Shown: positions 45,981 to 54,157, counted from the stretch's first letter. The stretch: DNA of 64,000 bases from Paraburkholderia tuberum STM678 (GCF_902833905.1 NZ_CADFGP010000001.1:186001-250000); one strand, 5' to 3'. Program-made: numbers and translations. The notes: generated by a model not told the origin, from the sequence alone.

Positions 45981-46412
45981 TCAGGCCGGATGCGCACGAC
46001 GCGCATAGGCAATCGCTTCGATGGCACGGCAGGCGAGTTCGAACTCCGAGGTCTTGTCGAAGCAGAAGTCGGCGCCCGCCGCTTCGCACGCTCGGCGAAA
46101 CGCCGTCGTGCAATGATTGGTCAACACGATGCTGACGATGGACGGCCGCACCCGCGACAGCGCCGCGAGCAGCAGCAGATTGGTCTTGCCCGAGAAGCAC
46201 GGGTCCAGCACCGCGACATCGGCGCGACTCGCGACGATGTCGTCGAACGTGTGCTCGACGCCGGCGGACTCGCCGGCGATTTCGATGCCGGGAATCAGCG
46301 CGATCAGGCAAGCAAGCCGGCGCCGGACCTCGGTCGCATCGTCGACGAGGAAGACTCTCGATAAGGTGGCTGGCGGGGCGGTGTCCATACCGACCAGTAT
46401 TGGCGACCTCAT
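45981..46412 (-). CDS. stand-alone response-regulator receiver protein
   Basis: A 143-residue CheY-like receiver with no output domain. The acidic pair is in VFLVDDATEV, the phosphoacceptor Asp in VAVLDPCFSG, the switch Thr in IVLTNH and the conserved Lys in CFDKTSE. It ends 17 bp before the FNR start and may be cotranscribed. It could be a phosphate sink or a partner for the PAS kinase. The start is uncertain: an ATG 24 bases inside (46388) is equally possible. Confidence 0.8.
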   Translation of the reverse strand: MRSPILVGMDTAPPATLSRVFLVDDATEVRRRLACLIALIPGIEIAGESAGVEHTFDDIVASRADVAVLDPCFSGKTNLLLLAALSRVRPSIVSIVLTNHCTTAFRRACEAAGADFCFDKTSEFELACRAIEAIAYARRAHPA

Positions 46413-46467
46413 CTCAGAAAATATATCGGCGGGGATTTAAGCGGCGCTAGGAGTTCGGGTAGTGTTG

Positions 46468-46481
46468 TAGGAATATTCCTA
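46468..46481. promoter_or_regulatory. perfect 14-bp palindrome TAGGAATATTCCTA
   Basis: It lies in the 297-bp gap between the receiver gene and the Usp gene. The half-site CTAGGA recurs at 46447-46452, facing TCCTAG at 46477-46482. A further inverted repeat, TGATTA-AG-TAATCA, is at 46569-46582. Probably one or more regulator sites; the binder is unknown. Confidence 0.4.
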
Positions 46482-46504
46482 GTGCATGGCTGGCGATGGG
46501 GTAT

Positions 46505-46530
46505 GTAGCCGAGTGCGAGTACACGGCTAC
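46505..46530. other. hairpin GTAGCCG-N12-CGGCTAC
   Basis: A perfect 7-bp stem with 12-base loop followed by TTTCG on the plus strand. It could be a weak terminator or a protein site; the T-run is too short to be convincing. Confidence 0.25.
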
Positions 46531-46605
46531 TTTCGACGTGACGGCTTCGAAAGTCGCAGGCATGCAGTTGATTAAGTAATCACGGAACAAGCCGATAAAG
46601 ACCCA

Positions 46606-46619
46606 TTGACCTGCGTCAA
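46606..46619 (+). promoter_or_regulatory. FNR box TTGAC-CTGC-GTCAA
   Basis: Eight of ten consensus positions, and fully symmetric. It is 97 bp before the Usp start codon. Confidence 0.6.
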
Positions 46620-46709
46620 GCCGCGCGGCGGCGCGCGCTTCACACTGTCGGCGCGGACACGCGACGGCACCGCTTCGGTTCATGCCAGCGCTTTCACAGG
46701 GAGTCCAAC

Positions 46710-47171
46710 ATGTATGCACGAATTCTGGTTGCGCTCGACGACAGTCCCAGCGCGCAGCGCGCCTTTGCCGAGGCGCTGAAGCTCGCGAAGCTGACGGGCG
46801 CCACACTCGAAGCCTGCTGCGTGGTAGGGCACGGCAAGTGGTCGGACAATGCCGATGTGGCTTTCGAGCCGGAACCGGCGGCCGCGGCGCAAGAATTCGC
46901 CAGCCGCGCGCTCGATGCGCCGCGCGAGCTGATGCGCGAGGCGCAGGTGCCCGGCGGCGTGCGGGTGATCGACGCGTACGCCGAAAGCGTGTCCGCGGTG
47001 CTCGCGCGCGTCGCCGACGAAATCGAAGCCGATCTGATCGTGATGGGCACGCACGGCCGCCACGGCGTGCAGCGCTTTCTGCTCGGCAGCGGCGCGGAGT
47101 CGCTCGTGCGTGCGACCGACAAGCCGGTGCTGATCGTGCGGCATGACGAACCCGGGCACGCGCGGCCCTGA
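46710..47171 (+). CDS. universal stress protein (single domain)
   Basis: A 153-residue UspA-fold protein. It begins MYARILVALDDSPSAQRAFAEA and has the ATP loop MGTHGRHGVQRFLLGSGAES (G-x2-G-x9-G-S) near residues 112-131. It stands alone on the plus strand with its own FNR box. It is convergent with the next Usp gene. Confidence 0.88.
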   Translation: MYARILVALDDSPSAQRAFAEALKLAKLTGATLEACCVVGHGKWSDNADVAFEPEPAAAAQEFASRALDAPRELMREAQVPGGVRVIDAYAESVSAVLARVADEIEADLIVMGTHGRHGVQRFLLGSGAESLVRATDKPVLIVRHDEPGHARP

Positions 47172-47244
47172 AGCGCCGCGTCGCGCAGCCGTGGCGCGAT
47201 CGCGCGGGAGCGGCCGCGCAGCAGCCTGGTTTTCGCGGCTCAGC

Positions 47245-47748
47245 TCAGGTGAGTTCGTTTTCGGCGCAGGCCGGGACTGACCGATCGCGCGTCGCGCCGT
47301 TCGCGTGCGCGGGAACCATCAGCACCGGGCAGCTGGCGCTGCGCAGTACGCGCTCGGCGACGCTGCCGAGCATCAGTCGTTGAACACCACGGCGGCCGTG
47401 CGTGCCCATCACGATCGCGTCGGCGTGCCATTCGAGCGCCGCCTCGACGATACGATGCGCGACGTCTTCGCCGGTGATCGCGGCTTCGACGGTGCGGGCC
47501 GTGCCCTTGATCCCGCGCGCGGTCATCCGGCTCTGGGCATCGGCCGCGATCCGCTTGCCTTCCTCGATGAAGGCGTCCTGGATCACGCAAGGGTCGAAGC
47601 CGGGCGCGTCGTAGGCGATGACGGGCACGTCGATCACGTACAGCGGCTGCAGCTCGGCGCCCGATTCGGCGGCAAGGGTCAGCGCGGCGTCGAACGCACG
47701 GGAGGCGGTGTCGCTGCCATCGAGCGCGACGAGTAGGCGGTGAAACAT
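47245..47748 (-). CDS. universal stress protein (single domain)
   Basis: A 167-residue UspA-fold protein, starting [20 protein letters not shown]. The ATP loop is [20 protein letters not shown], near residues 124-143. The extended insert [20 protein letters not shown] resembles Usps of the low-oxygen cluster of Burkholderia. It follows the tandem Usp gene by 23 bp in the same direction and is likely cotranscribed from the divergent FNR box at 48706-48719. Confidence 0.88.
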   Translation of the reverse strand: MFHRLLVALDGSDTASRAFDAALTLAAESGAELQPLYVIDVPVIAYDAPGFDPCVIQDAFIEEGKRIAADAQSRMTARGIKGTARTVEAAITGEDVAHRIVEAALEWHADAIVMGTHGRRGVQRLMLGSVAERVLRSASCPVLMVPAHANGATRDRSVPACAENELT

Positions 47749-47771
47749 GGCGGACTCCTTAAGCGGTCACT

Positions 47772-48611
47772 TCAGTGCGACAACAGCACCGGCACGGTCA
47801 TCGACTCGAGCATCGTGCGCGTCGCGCCGCCCAGTACGACTTCGTGCAGACGCGAATGCGCGTAGGCGCCCATCACGATCATGTCGCAGCCGAGGTCGGC
47901 CGCCTGCGACAGCAGCGCGTCGCCGACCGGCGTGCCGTCCGCGACGCTCAGTTCGCGCACGTCGATCTTGACGCCGTGACGTGCGACGGTGAGTGCGATG
48001 TCGTCGCCCGGAACCGTGTCGCGCGGCGGACGATCGCCCGATGAATGAACCGTCAGCAGCGTCACTTTGGACGCGTGCGCGAGGAACGGCAGCGCGTCGT
48101 GGATCGCGCGGGTGGCTTCGCGGCTGCCGTCCCACGCGATCAGCACGTGGCGGCCGGGCGCCGCGAAGGTGCCGCCCGACGGCACCAGCAGCACCGGCCG
48201 CCCGGCCGACAGCACGACGTGCTCGACCAACTGTTCGGCGACGAACGCCTCGGGATCGGTCGGATCGGTCTGCCCGAGCACGATCAGATCGGCGAGACGC
48301 GCATAGGGCGGCACGACGTCGTTCGCGTAGCCGTTCGCGGCGATCCAATGACCGTCGACGTTCGCGCGCGCGAGTTCCGCACGAAACAGCCGCTCGAGCG
48401 CGCTGGCACGCTCGTGCCGCAGACGCTCGTGCTCCGCGTAGTAGTCGGCGGTGCCGGCCATCACGAAGAACGCGTGCCGCGGTGGCACGTACGTCGAAAA
48501 CAGGCCGGTCAGCGTCGCATGAAAGCGGTGTGCGAGCTGCAATGCGATTTCGAGGCGCGGATGTGCACGAACGCTCGTATCGAGGTGAACGAGAATGCTT
48601 TTGTAGCTCAT
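47772..48611 (-). CDS. tandem universal stress protein (UspE-like)
   Basis: A 279-residue protein with two Usp domains, starting MSYKSILVHLDTSVRAHPRLE and GRHVLIAWDGSREATRAIHDA (about residue 150). The C-terminal loop MGAYAHSRLHEVVLGGATRT has the G-x9-G-G/T pattern typical of the UspE subgroup rather than UspA. The ATG at 48611 gives the conserved start; an upstream in-frame start has no support. A perfect FNR box is centred 101 bp upstream and shared with the divergent gene. Confidence 0.85.
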   Translation of the reverse strand: MSYKSILVHLDTSVRAHPRLEIALQLAHRFHATLTGLFSTYVPPRHAFFVMAGTADYYAEHERLRHERASALERLFRAELARANVDGHWIAANGYANDVVPPYARLADLIVLGQTDPTDPEAFVAEQLVEHVVLSAGRPVLLVPSGGTFAAPGRHVLIAWDGSREATRAIHDALPFLAHASKVTLLTVHSSGDRPPRDTVPGDDIALTVARHGVKIDVRELSVADGTPVGDALLSQAADLGCDMIVMGAYAHSRLHEVVLGGATRTMLESMTVPVLLSH

Positions 48612-48705
48612 CGCCAAAGCTCCGTGACAGAAACGTGGGGAAACGGGCGCAAGCAGGCTCGAGCCCGTCGTCAAATGGAGTCTAAGGGCCCGGCGGCCGC
48701 GGCTG

Positions 48706-48719
48706 TTGATGCAGATCAA
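48706..48719. promoter_or_regulatory. perfect divergent FNR box TTGAT-GCAG-ATCAA
   Basis: Ten of ten consensus positions. It is about 100 bp from the start codons on both sides. Hexamers TACAGT (48742-48747, plus) and TAGACT (48679-48684, minus) lie at the class II -10 spacing in both directions, so one dimer may drive two promoters. Confidence 0.8.
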
Positions 48720-48815
48720 GCGCGGGCCGCCGCGCGCTCAGTACAGTGACGGGCACGCTCGACGGTTTGCAACCGCGCCTGGCAATCCTATGCTGTGCTC
48801 TGGAGGGCAGCGATC

Positions 48816-49163
48816 ATGATTTCCGAATCCGATGCGCCGCTCGGGCGCCCCGCTTCACCATGGACCTCGACGGCATCCGGACCGCCCGAAGGCTGGCTCG
48901 ACTACGCGGCGGCGTATCAGACCGCACAGGGCGCGGCACACGAGTACGCCGAGCGGTGCTTCGCCGACTGGAGCAAGTCGATCGCTTTCGTCGCGCAGCG
49001 CGAGGCGGACTGGTTCGGCGAGGCCAACCGCGCTTGCGCCGCCTGGTATGCGTGGTGGCAGGCGGGGTACGGCATCGCGCCAGGCGTCGCGCCGCTCGCG
49101 GGCGGCCTGAGCGCATGGTGGTGGAGCTCGCAGAACGCGCTGCCGTTCGCGGGCGTCGTTTAG
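48816..49163 (+). CDS. Trp-rich small protein, function unknown
   Basis: A 115-residue protein with an unusual density of Trp and Ala: WLDYAAAYQTAQGAAHEYAE, FADWSKSIAFVAQREADWF, CAAWYAWWQAGYG and AWWWSSQNALPF. The amphipathic helical pattern and position next to a PHB-type reductase suggest a granule- or membrane-surface protein, perhaps phasin-related, but no phasin motif is clear. GGAGGGC precedes the ATG. It is expressed from the divergent FNR box and followed 64 bp later by the reductase gene. Confidence 0.6.
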   Translation: MISESDAPLGRPASPWTSTASGPPEGWLDYAAAYQTAQGAAHEYAERCFADWSKSIAFVAQREADWFGEANRACAAWYAWWQAGYGIAPGVAPLAGGLSAWWWSSQNALPFAGVV

Positions 49164-49227
49164 CCGCGCGAGCCGGCAAGGCCGGCGCGCGCACCGTCAA
49201 TGGCAGACACGGCAAGGAGGAGTTCAG

Positions 49228-49974
49228 ATGGGAACGGATCGCGTGGCATTGGTCACAGGCGGGATGGGCGGTTTGGGCACGGCGGTCAGCCGGGCGCTTC
49301 ATGACGCGGGCATGACGGTCGCGGTGACGCACTCGACGCACAACGATCACGTGTCGACATGGCTGCAGCACGAGCGCGACACGGGGCGCGACTTTCACGC
49401 TTACGAAGCCGACATCGCCGACTTCGATTCATGCGCGCGCTGCGCGCAACGCGTGCTGACCGAACTGGGCGGGGTCGACGTGCTGATCAACAACGCGGGC
49501 ATCACGCACGACACGAGCTTCGCGAAGATGAGCAAGGAGCACTGGGACGCCGTGCTGCGCACCGATCTCGATGGCCTGTTCAACATGAGCAAGCCGCTGT
49601 TGCCCGGCATGCTCGAGCGGCGCCACGGCCGCATCGTCAACGTGGGGTCGGTCAACGGTTCGCGCGGCGCCTACGGGCAAACCAATTATTCAGCGGCCAA
49701 AGCGGGCGTGCACGGCTTCACGAAGGCACTTGCGCTCGAAACCGCGAAGCACGGCGTCACGGTGAACACGGTGTCGCCCGGTTATCTCGCGACCGCGATG
49801 GTCGAAGCGGTGCCGCGCGAGATCCTCGACACGAAGATCCTGCCGCAGATTCCGCTCGGCCGGCTGGGACGTCCGGACGAGGTGGCGGCGTTGATCGCGT
49901 TTCTATGCTCGGAGGAGGCGGCTTTTATCACCGGTGCGGACATTGCGATTAACGGGGGTATGCATATGCAGTGA
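49228..49974 (+). CDS. acetoacetyl-CoA reductase-like short-chain dehydrogenase (PhaB family)
   Basis: A 248-residue SDR. The cofactor loop is TGGMGGLG (residues 10-17), the NNAGI motif follows, and the catalytic residues are Ser in VNVGSVNG and Tyr/Lys in YSAAKAG. PhaB traits are FKMSKEHWDAV-like (AKMSKEHWDAVLRTDLDGLFNM without a break is 22 residues around 108-129) and the ending GADIAINGGMHMQ. It likely reduces acetoacetyl-CoA to (R)-3-hydroxybutyryl-CoA with NADPH for PHB synthesis, an electron sink without oxygen. Confidence 0.85.
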   Translation: MGTDRVALVTGGMGGLGTAVSRALHDAGMTVAVTHSTHNDHVSTWLQHERDTGRDFHAYEADIADFDSCARCAQRVLTELGGVDVLINNAGITHDTSFAKMSKEHWDAVLRTDLDGLFNMSKPLLPGMLERRHGRIVNVGSVNGSRGAYGQTNYSAAKAGVHGFTKALALETAKHGVTVNTVSPGYLATAMVEAVPREILDTKILPQIPLGRLGRPDEVAALIAFLCSEEAAFITGADIAINGGMHMQ

Positions 49975-49995
49975 GGGTGCTCGCCTTCACCGCGC

Positions 49996-50009
49996 TTGAC
50001 CCACGTCAA
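49996..50009 (+). promoter_or_regulatory. FNR box TTGAC-CCAC-GTCAA
   Basis: Eight of ten consensus positions and symmetric. It is 109 bp before the HPF-like gene; GATAAG at 50034-50039 could be the -10. Confidence 0.6.
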
Positions 50010-50111
50010 TGACCGTCTTTCTGGCAAGAACAAGATAAGCCCCATAGCAGGCGCCTGGACCCTGAGTCTGCGCGGAACAGGTTCGATCGACACTCGCAAG
50101 GGGAGGCGAAG

Positions 50112-50426
50112 ATGGGCATCGACATGCAGATCGTCTACCTTGGCTTTGCGGGTGCCGCTCCGCTCGAAGCGGAAGCAGGTGCGCAACTGGTGCGTCTCGC
50201 GCGGTTTGGCGCGCTCGTGTCGCACTGCCATCTCGCCATCGAGGCGTTGCGTCCGGGATCGGCGCATCCGCTGTATGACGTGAGGCTGGATCTGGTCACG
50301 CCCGCGCACGAGCTCAAGCCCGTCGCGCACTGCACTGACGACGACGCCAAAGCGGCGATCCGTCGCGCGTTCGATGCGGCGGAAATGACCCTCGAAACAG
50401 CGATCGGCACCGAGCGTGGGAACTGA
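50112..50426 (+). CDS. HPF/RaiA-like ribosome-associated protein
   Basis: A 104-residue protein with the beta-alpha-beta-beta-beta-alpha pattern of the ribosome hibernation factor family. VSHCHLAIEAL, HPLYDVRLDLVTPAHEL and DAKAAIRRAFDAAEMTLE match the central strands and last helix. It is short, lacking the C-terminal dimer domain of long HPF. It may stall ribosomes during anoxia. Its own FNR box supports oxygen-dependent control. Confidence 0.7.
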   Translation: MGIDMQIVYLGFAGAAPLEAEAGAQLVRLARFGALVSHCHLAIEALRPGSAHPLYDVRLDLVTPAHELKPVAHCTDDDAKAAIRRAFDAAEMTLETAIGTERGN

Positions 50427-50494
50427 CGAACTTGCGCCGTGACGTGACGCTCGGCGTTCGTCAGATGCGGACTGCTGACGTTTTCCCGGCCACC

Positions 50495-51793
50495 TCACGC
50501 CGATTTGCGGTTTGCCGAACCCCTGGCCGCGCGGCGCGGCCGGCAAACCTTCAACGCGGCGTGCTCGACATCGCGCCAGAATTCGCGGAGCCCCGGATGA
50601 ACCGCATCGCGCCAACGCGGCCCGATGAAGAGGTCGTAGTGATTGCACTGCTCGATGGTGAGCTGCCGCGCGGCTCGCATCGGCGATGCATCGCACAGCG
50701 CATGCGCGCAATGCGTTTGCCCCGCGCCCGTGATCTCGTCGCTGTCACCCTCGATCGAGCACAGCGGGGTATCGCGCAGCGCGGCGATTCGTACCCGGCG
50801 CCCGGCGACCGACCACAGATCGCGCGGCAACAGATGTTCGTGAAACACCACACGAAGCATGTCGAAGAAGTAGCACTCCGCCATGTCGAGCACCGCGGCA
50901 TATTCGTTTGCCGAGCGCAGCGCCCGCTGCGCACCGGGCATGTCGCCGGCGAGCCATCGGGACCAGTAATCCGCTTCGAGTCGCAACTGCCGCTCCGGAT
51001 GCGCGGCAAAAATCGCGGTCTGCTGGATGAAGCCCGGGTACACGAGACGCCCCGCGCCGCAATAGGGCGGTGGAACGATATCGATCGCATGGTCGTGAAA
51101 CCACTCGAGCGAATGGGAACTGGCGAAGCGGTCGGTGATGGTCGGGTTCAAACGGGTATCGATCGGGCCGCCGAGTAGCGAGAGGCTCGCGATCGGCGCC
51201 GCCTCGTCCATGGCGAGCAGCGCCGCGGCGCCGAGCGCAGGCACGCTCGCCTGACAGATCGCGATCACATGAACCGGCGAACCGAACGCGCGGGCGGCGC
51301 CGACGAAGCTTTCGAGCGCCTGCACGTAGTCGTCGAGCGATAGCGGGCCCGCTTCGCGCGGCACGTCGCGCGCGTCGGCCCAATCGGTCACGAACACGTC
51401 ACGTTCCTCGAGCAGCGTTTCGACGGTCTCGCGCAGCATGACTGAGTGATGTCCGGCGAGGGGCGCGCACAACAGCACCGGCAGTTTTGCGTCGGTAGGG
51501 GGTGTAGAGGGGTTGCGCTTGAACCTGAGCAGCGCGCCGAGCGGCAAGGAGGCGACGACGCTTTCGTCGACGGTAACGCGGCTACCGTTGCCGGCAACGG
51601 AGTGGATCGCGAATGTCGGCGTTCGTTCGAAAGCGCAGGCGGATCTCAGCAGCCAGTAGCTGAACGCGTCGGCCGCCTGCTCCGGGCCGAGCCAGCCCGC
51701 TTGCGGGCGCGGCCCCGACTCCGGTTCGGACAGAACTCCCCCGACCATCGCGCGCGCGAGGCGTTGCTGTGCATCGATGAAGGCGTACCACAT
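50495..51793 (-). CDS. phaZ: intracellular polyhydroxybutyrate depolymerase (PhaZ1 type)
   Basis: A 432-residue alpha/beta hydrolase starting MWYAFIDAQQRLARAM, the usual start of intracellular PHB depolymerases. The nucleophile elbow is AICQASVPALG: Cys replaces Ser, as in PhaZ1 of Cupriavidus necator. The acid Asp is in IEGDSDEI and the His in QCNHYDLF. It cuts stored PHB to 3-hydroxybutyrate oligomers. The ATG at 51793 is the family start; upstream in-frame codons lack conservation. It converges on the HPF-like gene. Confidence 0.87.
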   Translation of the reverse strand: MWYAFIDAQQRLARAMVGGVLSEPESGPRPQAGWLGPEQAADAFSYWLLRSACAFERTPTFAIHSVAGNGSRVTVDESVVASLPLGALLRFKRNPSTPPTDAKLPVLLCAPLAGHHSVMLRETVETLLEERDVFVTDWADARDVPREAGPLSLDDYVQALESFVGAARAFGSPVHVIAICQASVPALGAAALLAMDEAAPIASLSLLGGPIDTRLNPTITDRFASSHSLEWFHDHAIDIVPPPYCGAGRLVYPGFIQQTAIFAAHPERQLRLEADYWSRWLAGDMPGAQRALRSANEYAAVLDMAECYFFDMLRVVFHEHLLPRDLWSVAGRRVRIAALRDTPLCSIEGDSDEITGAGQTHCAHALCDASPMRAARQLTIEQCNHYDLFIGPRWRDAVHPGLREFWRDVEHAALKVCRPRRAARGSANRKSA

Positions 51794-52060
51794 GATGAAC
51801 TCCGACGTTCGTCGATCATGAGGGCAGCGTGGCCGCACCGGCACGAACTCGTGACGCGGATACCGTCGCAAAGCTTACCGCGAAACGTCGCGGCGAGGGG
51901 CGCGAAATCGGTGCGCGCGGCGCGCCAAGCACGCCGCGTGCAAGAGGCATTGCGCGTTTTCCCGGCAGGGTTTTCACGCGATGGCGTGCGTCTGAAACGG
52001 AGCTGAAAGTATCGGGGAAAGCGAACGACGTCGAGCGTGACTCATGGTTCGTGTTGACGG

Positions 52061-52074
52061 TTGACGTGGATCAA
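52061..52074 (+). promoter_or_regulatory. FNR box TTGAC-GTGG-ATCAA
   Basis: Nine of ten consensus positions, 75 bp before the small gene at 52143. TACGCT (52097-52102) lies where the class II -10 is expected. Confidence 0.65.
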
Positions 52075-52142
52075 CGAGAGAGGCGTTGCGGGCCATTACG
52101 CTGACGATGGCAGTCGCTCGCGACAACCCCGAGGAGCATCCA

Positions 52143-52382
52143 ATGGCCATATCAGCAAACGCGCAGGAAGGAACCTGGTCCGTGAGCGTCGAGACGCGGG
52201 AGGCGCAGGAAGGCGGGTTCCTGTCGACGATCCATGTCAAACATGTGTCGCCCGAGGGTGACTTCGAACGCACCTTTCATCAGTCGCAGGTGTTCGCCGT
52301 GGAAAGAGAAGCGGTACTCGAAGGCTTGCGCGAAGGCATGACGTGGATCGCGCTGAAGACGACGCGGACCATCGGGGTGTAA
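52143..52382 (+). CDS. small conserved protein of the low-oxygen cluster
   Basis: A 79-residue soluble protein starting MAISANAQEGTWSVSVETRE, with a predicted beta-rich body (FLSTIHVKHVSPEGDFERTF) and a C-terminal helix (EAVLEGLREGMTWIALK). I do not recognise a domain. GAGGAGC precedes the ATG. Its dedicated FNR box and short leader suggest strong induction without oxygen. Confidence 0.65.
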   Translation: MAISANAQEGTWSVSVETREAQEGGFLSTIHVKHVSPEGDFERTFHQSQVFAVEREAVLEGLREGMTWIALKTTRTIGV

Positions 52383-52462
52383 CAGCGCACCGCGCCTCGC
52401 GTGCTCGCCGCAACAGGCAACGCGTGCGAGGTAGCGGTGCTCGAGCGTCGCGATGCGTGTCT

Positions 52463-52969
52463 TCAGATTCCGCTCGTCGGATCGACACGTGTCGCGGGAT
52501 CGCTTTCGACGACACTGCGCGTCGCTTCCCAGTACGGTTCGCGATGATAGAACTGATGGACCGACGTCCCCCATGCGCGATCGGCCATTGCCGGCCAATG
52601 GTCCTTGTCGAAGCCCGGCGAGCTTTTCACCTGCTCGGCCGTGGCGTCCAGCTGGAAGCACTTGCGGTCCGTGTCGAGCGTCAGCGAACGCCACGGGATC
52701 GCGTGCAAGGTCCCGCCGATGCCGAGGAAAGCGCCCTCCGTCAGCACCGCATACGCGATGCGGCCGCTGCGCACATCGAGCATGATGTCGGAGATTTTGC
52801 CGAGGTCCTGGCCATCGGAAGAGATCACCTTGTTGCCGTCGAGCGTCGCGGCGGCCATGACCGCGGGTCCGGGACCGTCGCCGACGCCGCTGCCGGCGAT
52901 ACGTGCGCCGGCGCTGGGCTGTATGGGAGTCGCGGAGGCGTTCGGGTCGAGAGGATCGAGCGGGTTCAT
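52463..52969 (-). CDS. PRC-barrel domain protein
   Basis: A 168-residue protein. The PRC barrel is at about residues 45-115: LDGNKVISSDGQDLGKISDI, then GRIAYAVLTEGAFLGIGGTL and HAIPWRSLTLD. The C-terminal tail (FDKDHWPAMADRAWGTSVHQ) matches small stress-associated PRC-barrel proteins of Burkholderiales. Role unknown; such barrels take part in protein or RNA interactions. AGGAGTTTCGAC sets the ATG at 52969; the N-terminal 35 residues are Pro/Asn-rich and disordered. Confidence 0.82.
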   Translation of the reverse strand: MNPLDPLDPNASATPIQPSAGARIAGSGVGDGPGPAVMAAATLDGNKVISSDGQDLGKISDIMLDVRSGRIAYAVLTEGAFLGIGGTLHAIPWRSLTLDTDRKCFQLDATAEQVKSSPGFDKDHWPAMADRAWGTSVHQFYHREPYWEATRSVVESDPATRVDPTSGI

Positions 52970-53098
52970 GTCGAAACTCCTGATTTCCACGGAATATCTG
53001 CGGTTCGCAAGACCCGTACCCGAGACCGGATTCGAAGACTAGAATAAAAACACGCCGTGTCGAGACGGCTGCGCTGCGCCCGGATAGGGGGAGCGATC

Positions 53099-53554
53099 AT
53101 GCGTTGTGGAATCATTGGTCTATGCACTGGCGTGGCGGGCGTATGTGTGTTGTCTGGCTGCGTCTATTACGGTCCTTATTCGTACTATCCGGGAGCCGGT
53201 GGCTATTACGCCTGCACCAGCGCCACTGCCACCGGCCCCGCGCAAGCATCGTCTGGCAACGCGCCTGTGCCGGCGAGCGGTACGGCGGCCGCGAATCCGG
53301 CGCCAAACGACTTGCCGTTGTCGGGACAGAATTGCACGTACGTCGCGGTACCTGCGCCTGCTTATTACGGCTATCCCGGGTATTACGGTTACGGTTATCC
53401 CGGCTATTACGGCTATCCCTATGGCTATTCATGGCCGGGCTACTACGGATGGTGGGGACCGTCAGTGGTGATCGGAGGCTACTGGGGCGGTGGCTATGGC
53501 CATGGCGGCTATTACGGCCACTGGCACGGAGGACATGGCGGGCACTGGCATTGA
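53099..53554 (+). CDS. Gly/Tyr-rich outer-membrane lipoprotein candidate
   Basis: A 151-residue protein. The signal peptide ends in lipobox VLSGC (Cys near residue 20). The rest is low-complexity: YYGPYSYYPGAGGYY, a Ser/Ala/Pro linker, then repeated YYGYPGYYGYG units and a terminal GHGGYYGHWHGGHGG His-rich stretch that could bind metal. AGGGGGAGC precedes the ATG at 53099. It resembles small glycine-rich surface lipoproteins common in Burkholderia; function unknown. Confidence 0.72.
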   Translation: MRCGIIGLCTGVAGVCVLSGCVYYGPYSYYPGAGGYYACTSATATGPAQASSGNAPVPASGTAAANPAPNDLPLSGQNCTYVAVPAPAYYGYPGYYGYGYPGYYGYPYGYSWPGYYGWWGPSVVIGGYWGGGYGHGGYYGHWHGGHGGHWH

Positions 53555-53574
53555 GCAGCCAGCACGCCAGCCAA

Positions 53575-54078
53575 CTACGAAAACGTCTCCGGATAAAGAT
53601 CCTCGCTCATGTCGAGATTGCCAGTCTGCGCGTAGATCAGCGGGTCGCCGTCCGCGCCGGCTAGCGCGCCATCGACGACGCGCCCAACTATCTGCCGATG
53701 ATCTCCCGCCTCGATGTCGCCGGTCACCCGGCAGTCGAAATGCGCGAGCGCATCGAGTAACAGCGGCGCGCCGGTCACGCCGGTACGCCAGCGAGCCACC
53801 GCGAGCTTGTCGACGGCTCGGCCCGACTGCGTGCCGAAGTGCTCGGCGAGCCTCTGTTGATCCGCGCGCAACACGCTGATCGCGAACACCGCGCCGCTGC
53901 GCAGTAGTTCGTACGACTCATGCTCGGGACTGATGCCGAGCGCGACCAGCAATGGTGAAAACGAAACCTGCATCACCGAGCTTGCGGTGAACGCATTGCG
54001 GCGCTCGCCGTCCGCTACGCCGATCACATACACACCCGCAGTCAAATGCCGGAAAAGCTGCGCAATCGAATTGCTCAT
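53575..54078 (-). CDS. flavin reductase-like protein (FMN-binding split barrel)
   Basis: A 167-residue flavin reductase family protein (HpaC/RutF type). Characteristic parts are FRHLTAGVYVIGVADGERRNAFTAS across about residues 9-33, VALGISPEHESYELLRSG, FAISVLRADQQRLAEHFGT and a late GDHRQIVGRVVDG. It would supply reduced FMN or FAD to a monooxygenase, though none is adjacent. AGGAGG lies before the ATG at 54078. A symmetrical operator candidate is 80 bp upstream. Confidence 0.85.
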   Translation of the reverse strand: MSNSIAQLFRHLTAGVYVIGVADGERRNAFTASSVMQVSFSPLLVALGISPEHESYELLRSGAVFAISVLRADQQRLAEHFGTQSGRAVDKLAVARWRTGVTGAPLLLDALAHFDCRVTGDIEAGDHRQIVGRVVDGALAGADGDPLIYAQTGNLDMSEDLYPETFS

Positions 54079-54157
54079 AGGGCCTCCTGGATAAAATTTC
54101 GTCGCGTGTTGCATGCCTGTGCGGCTGCTCCGGAAGATGCAAAACTTAAATATTGAA

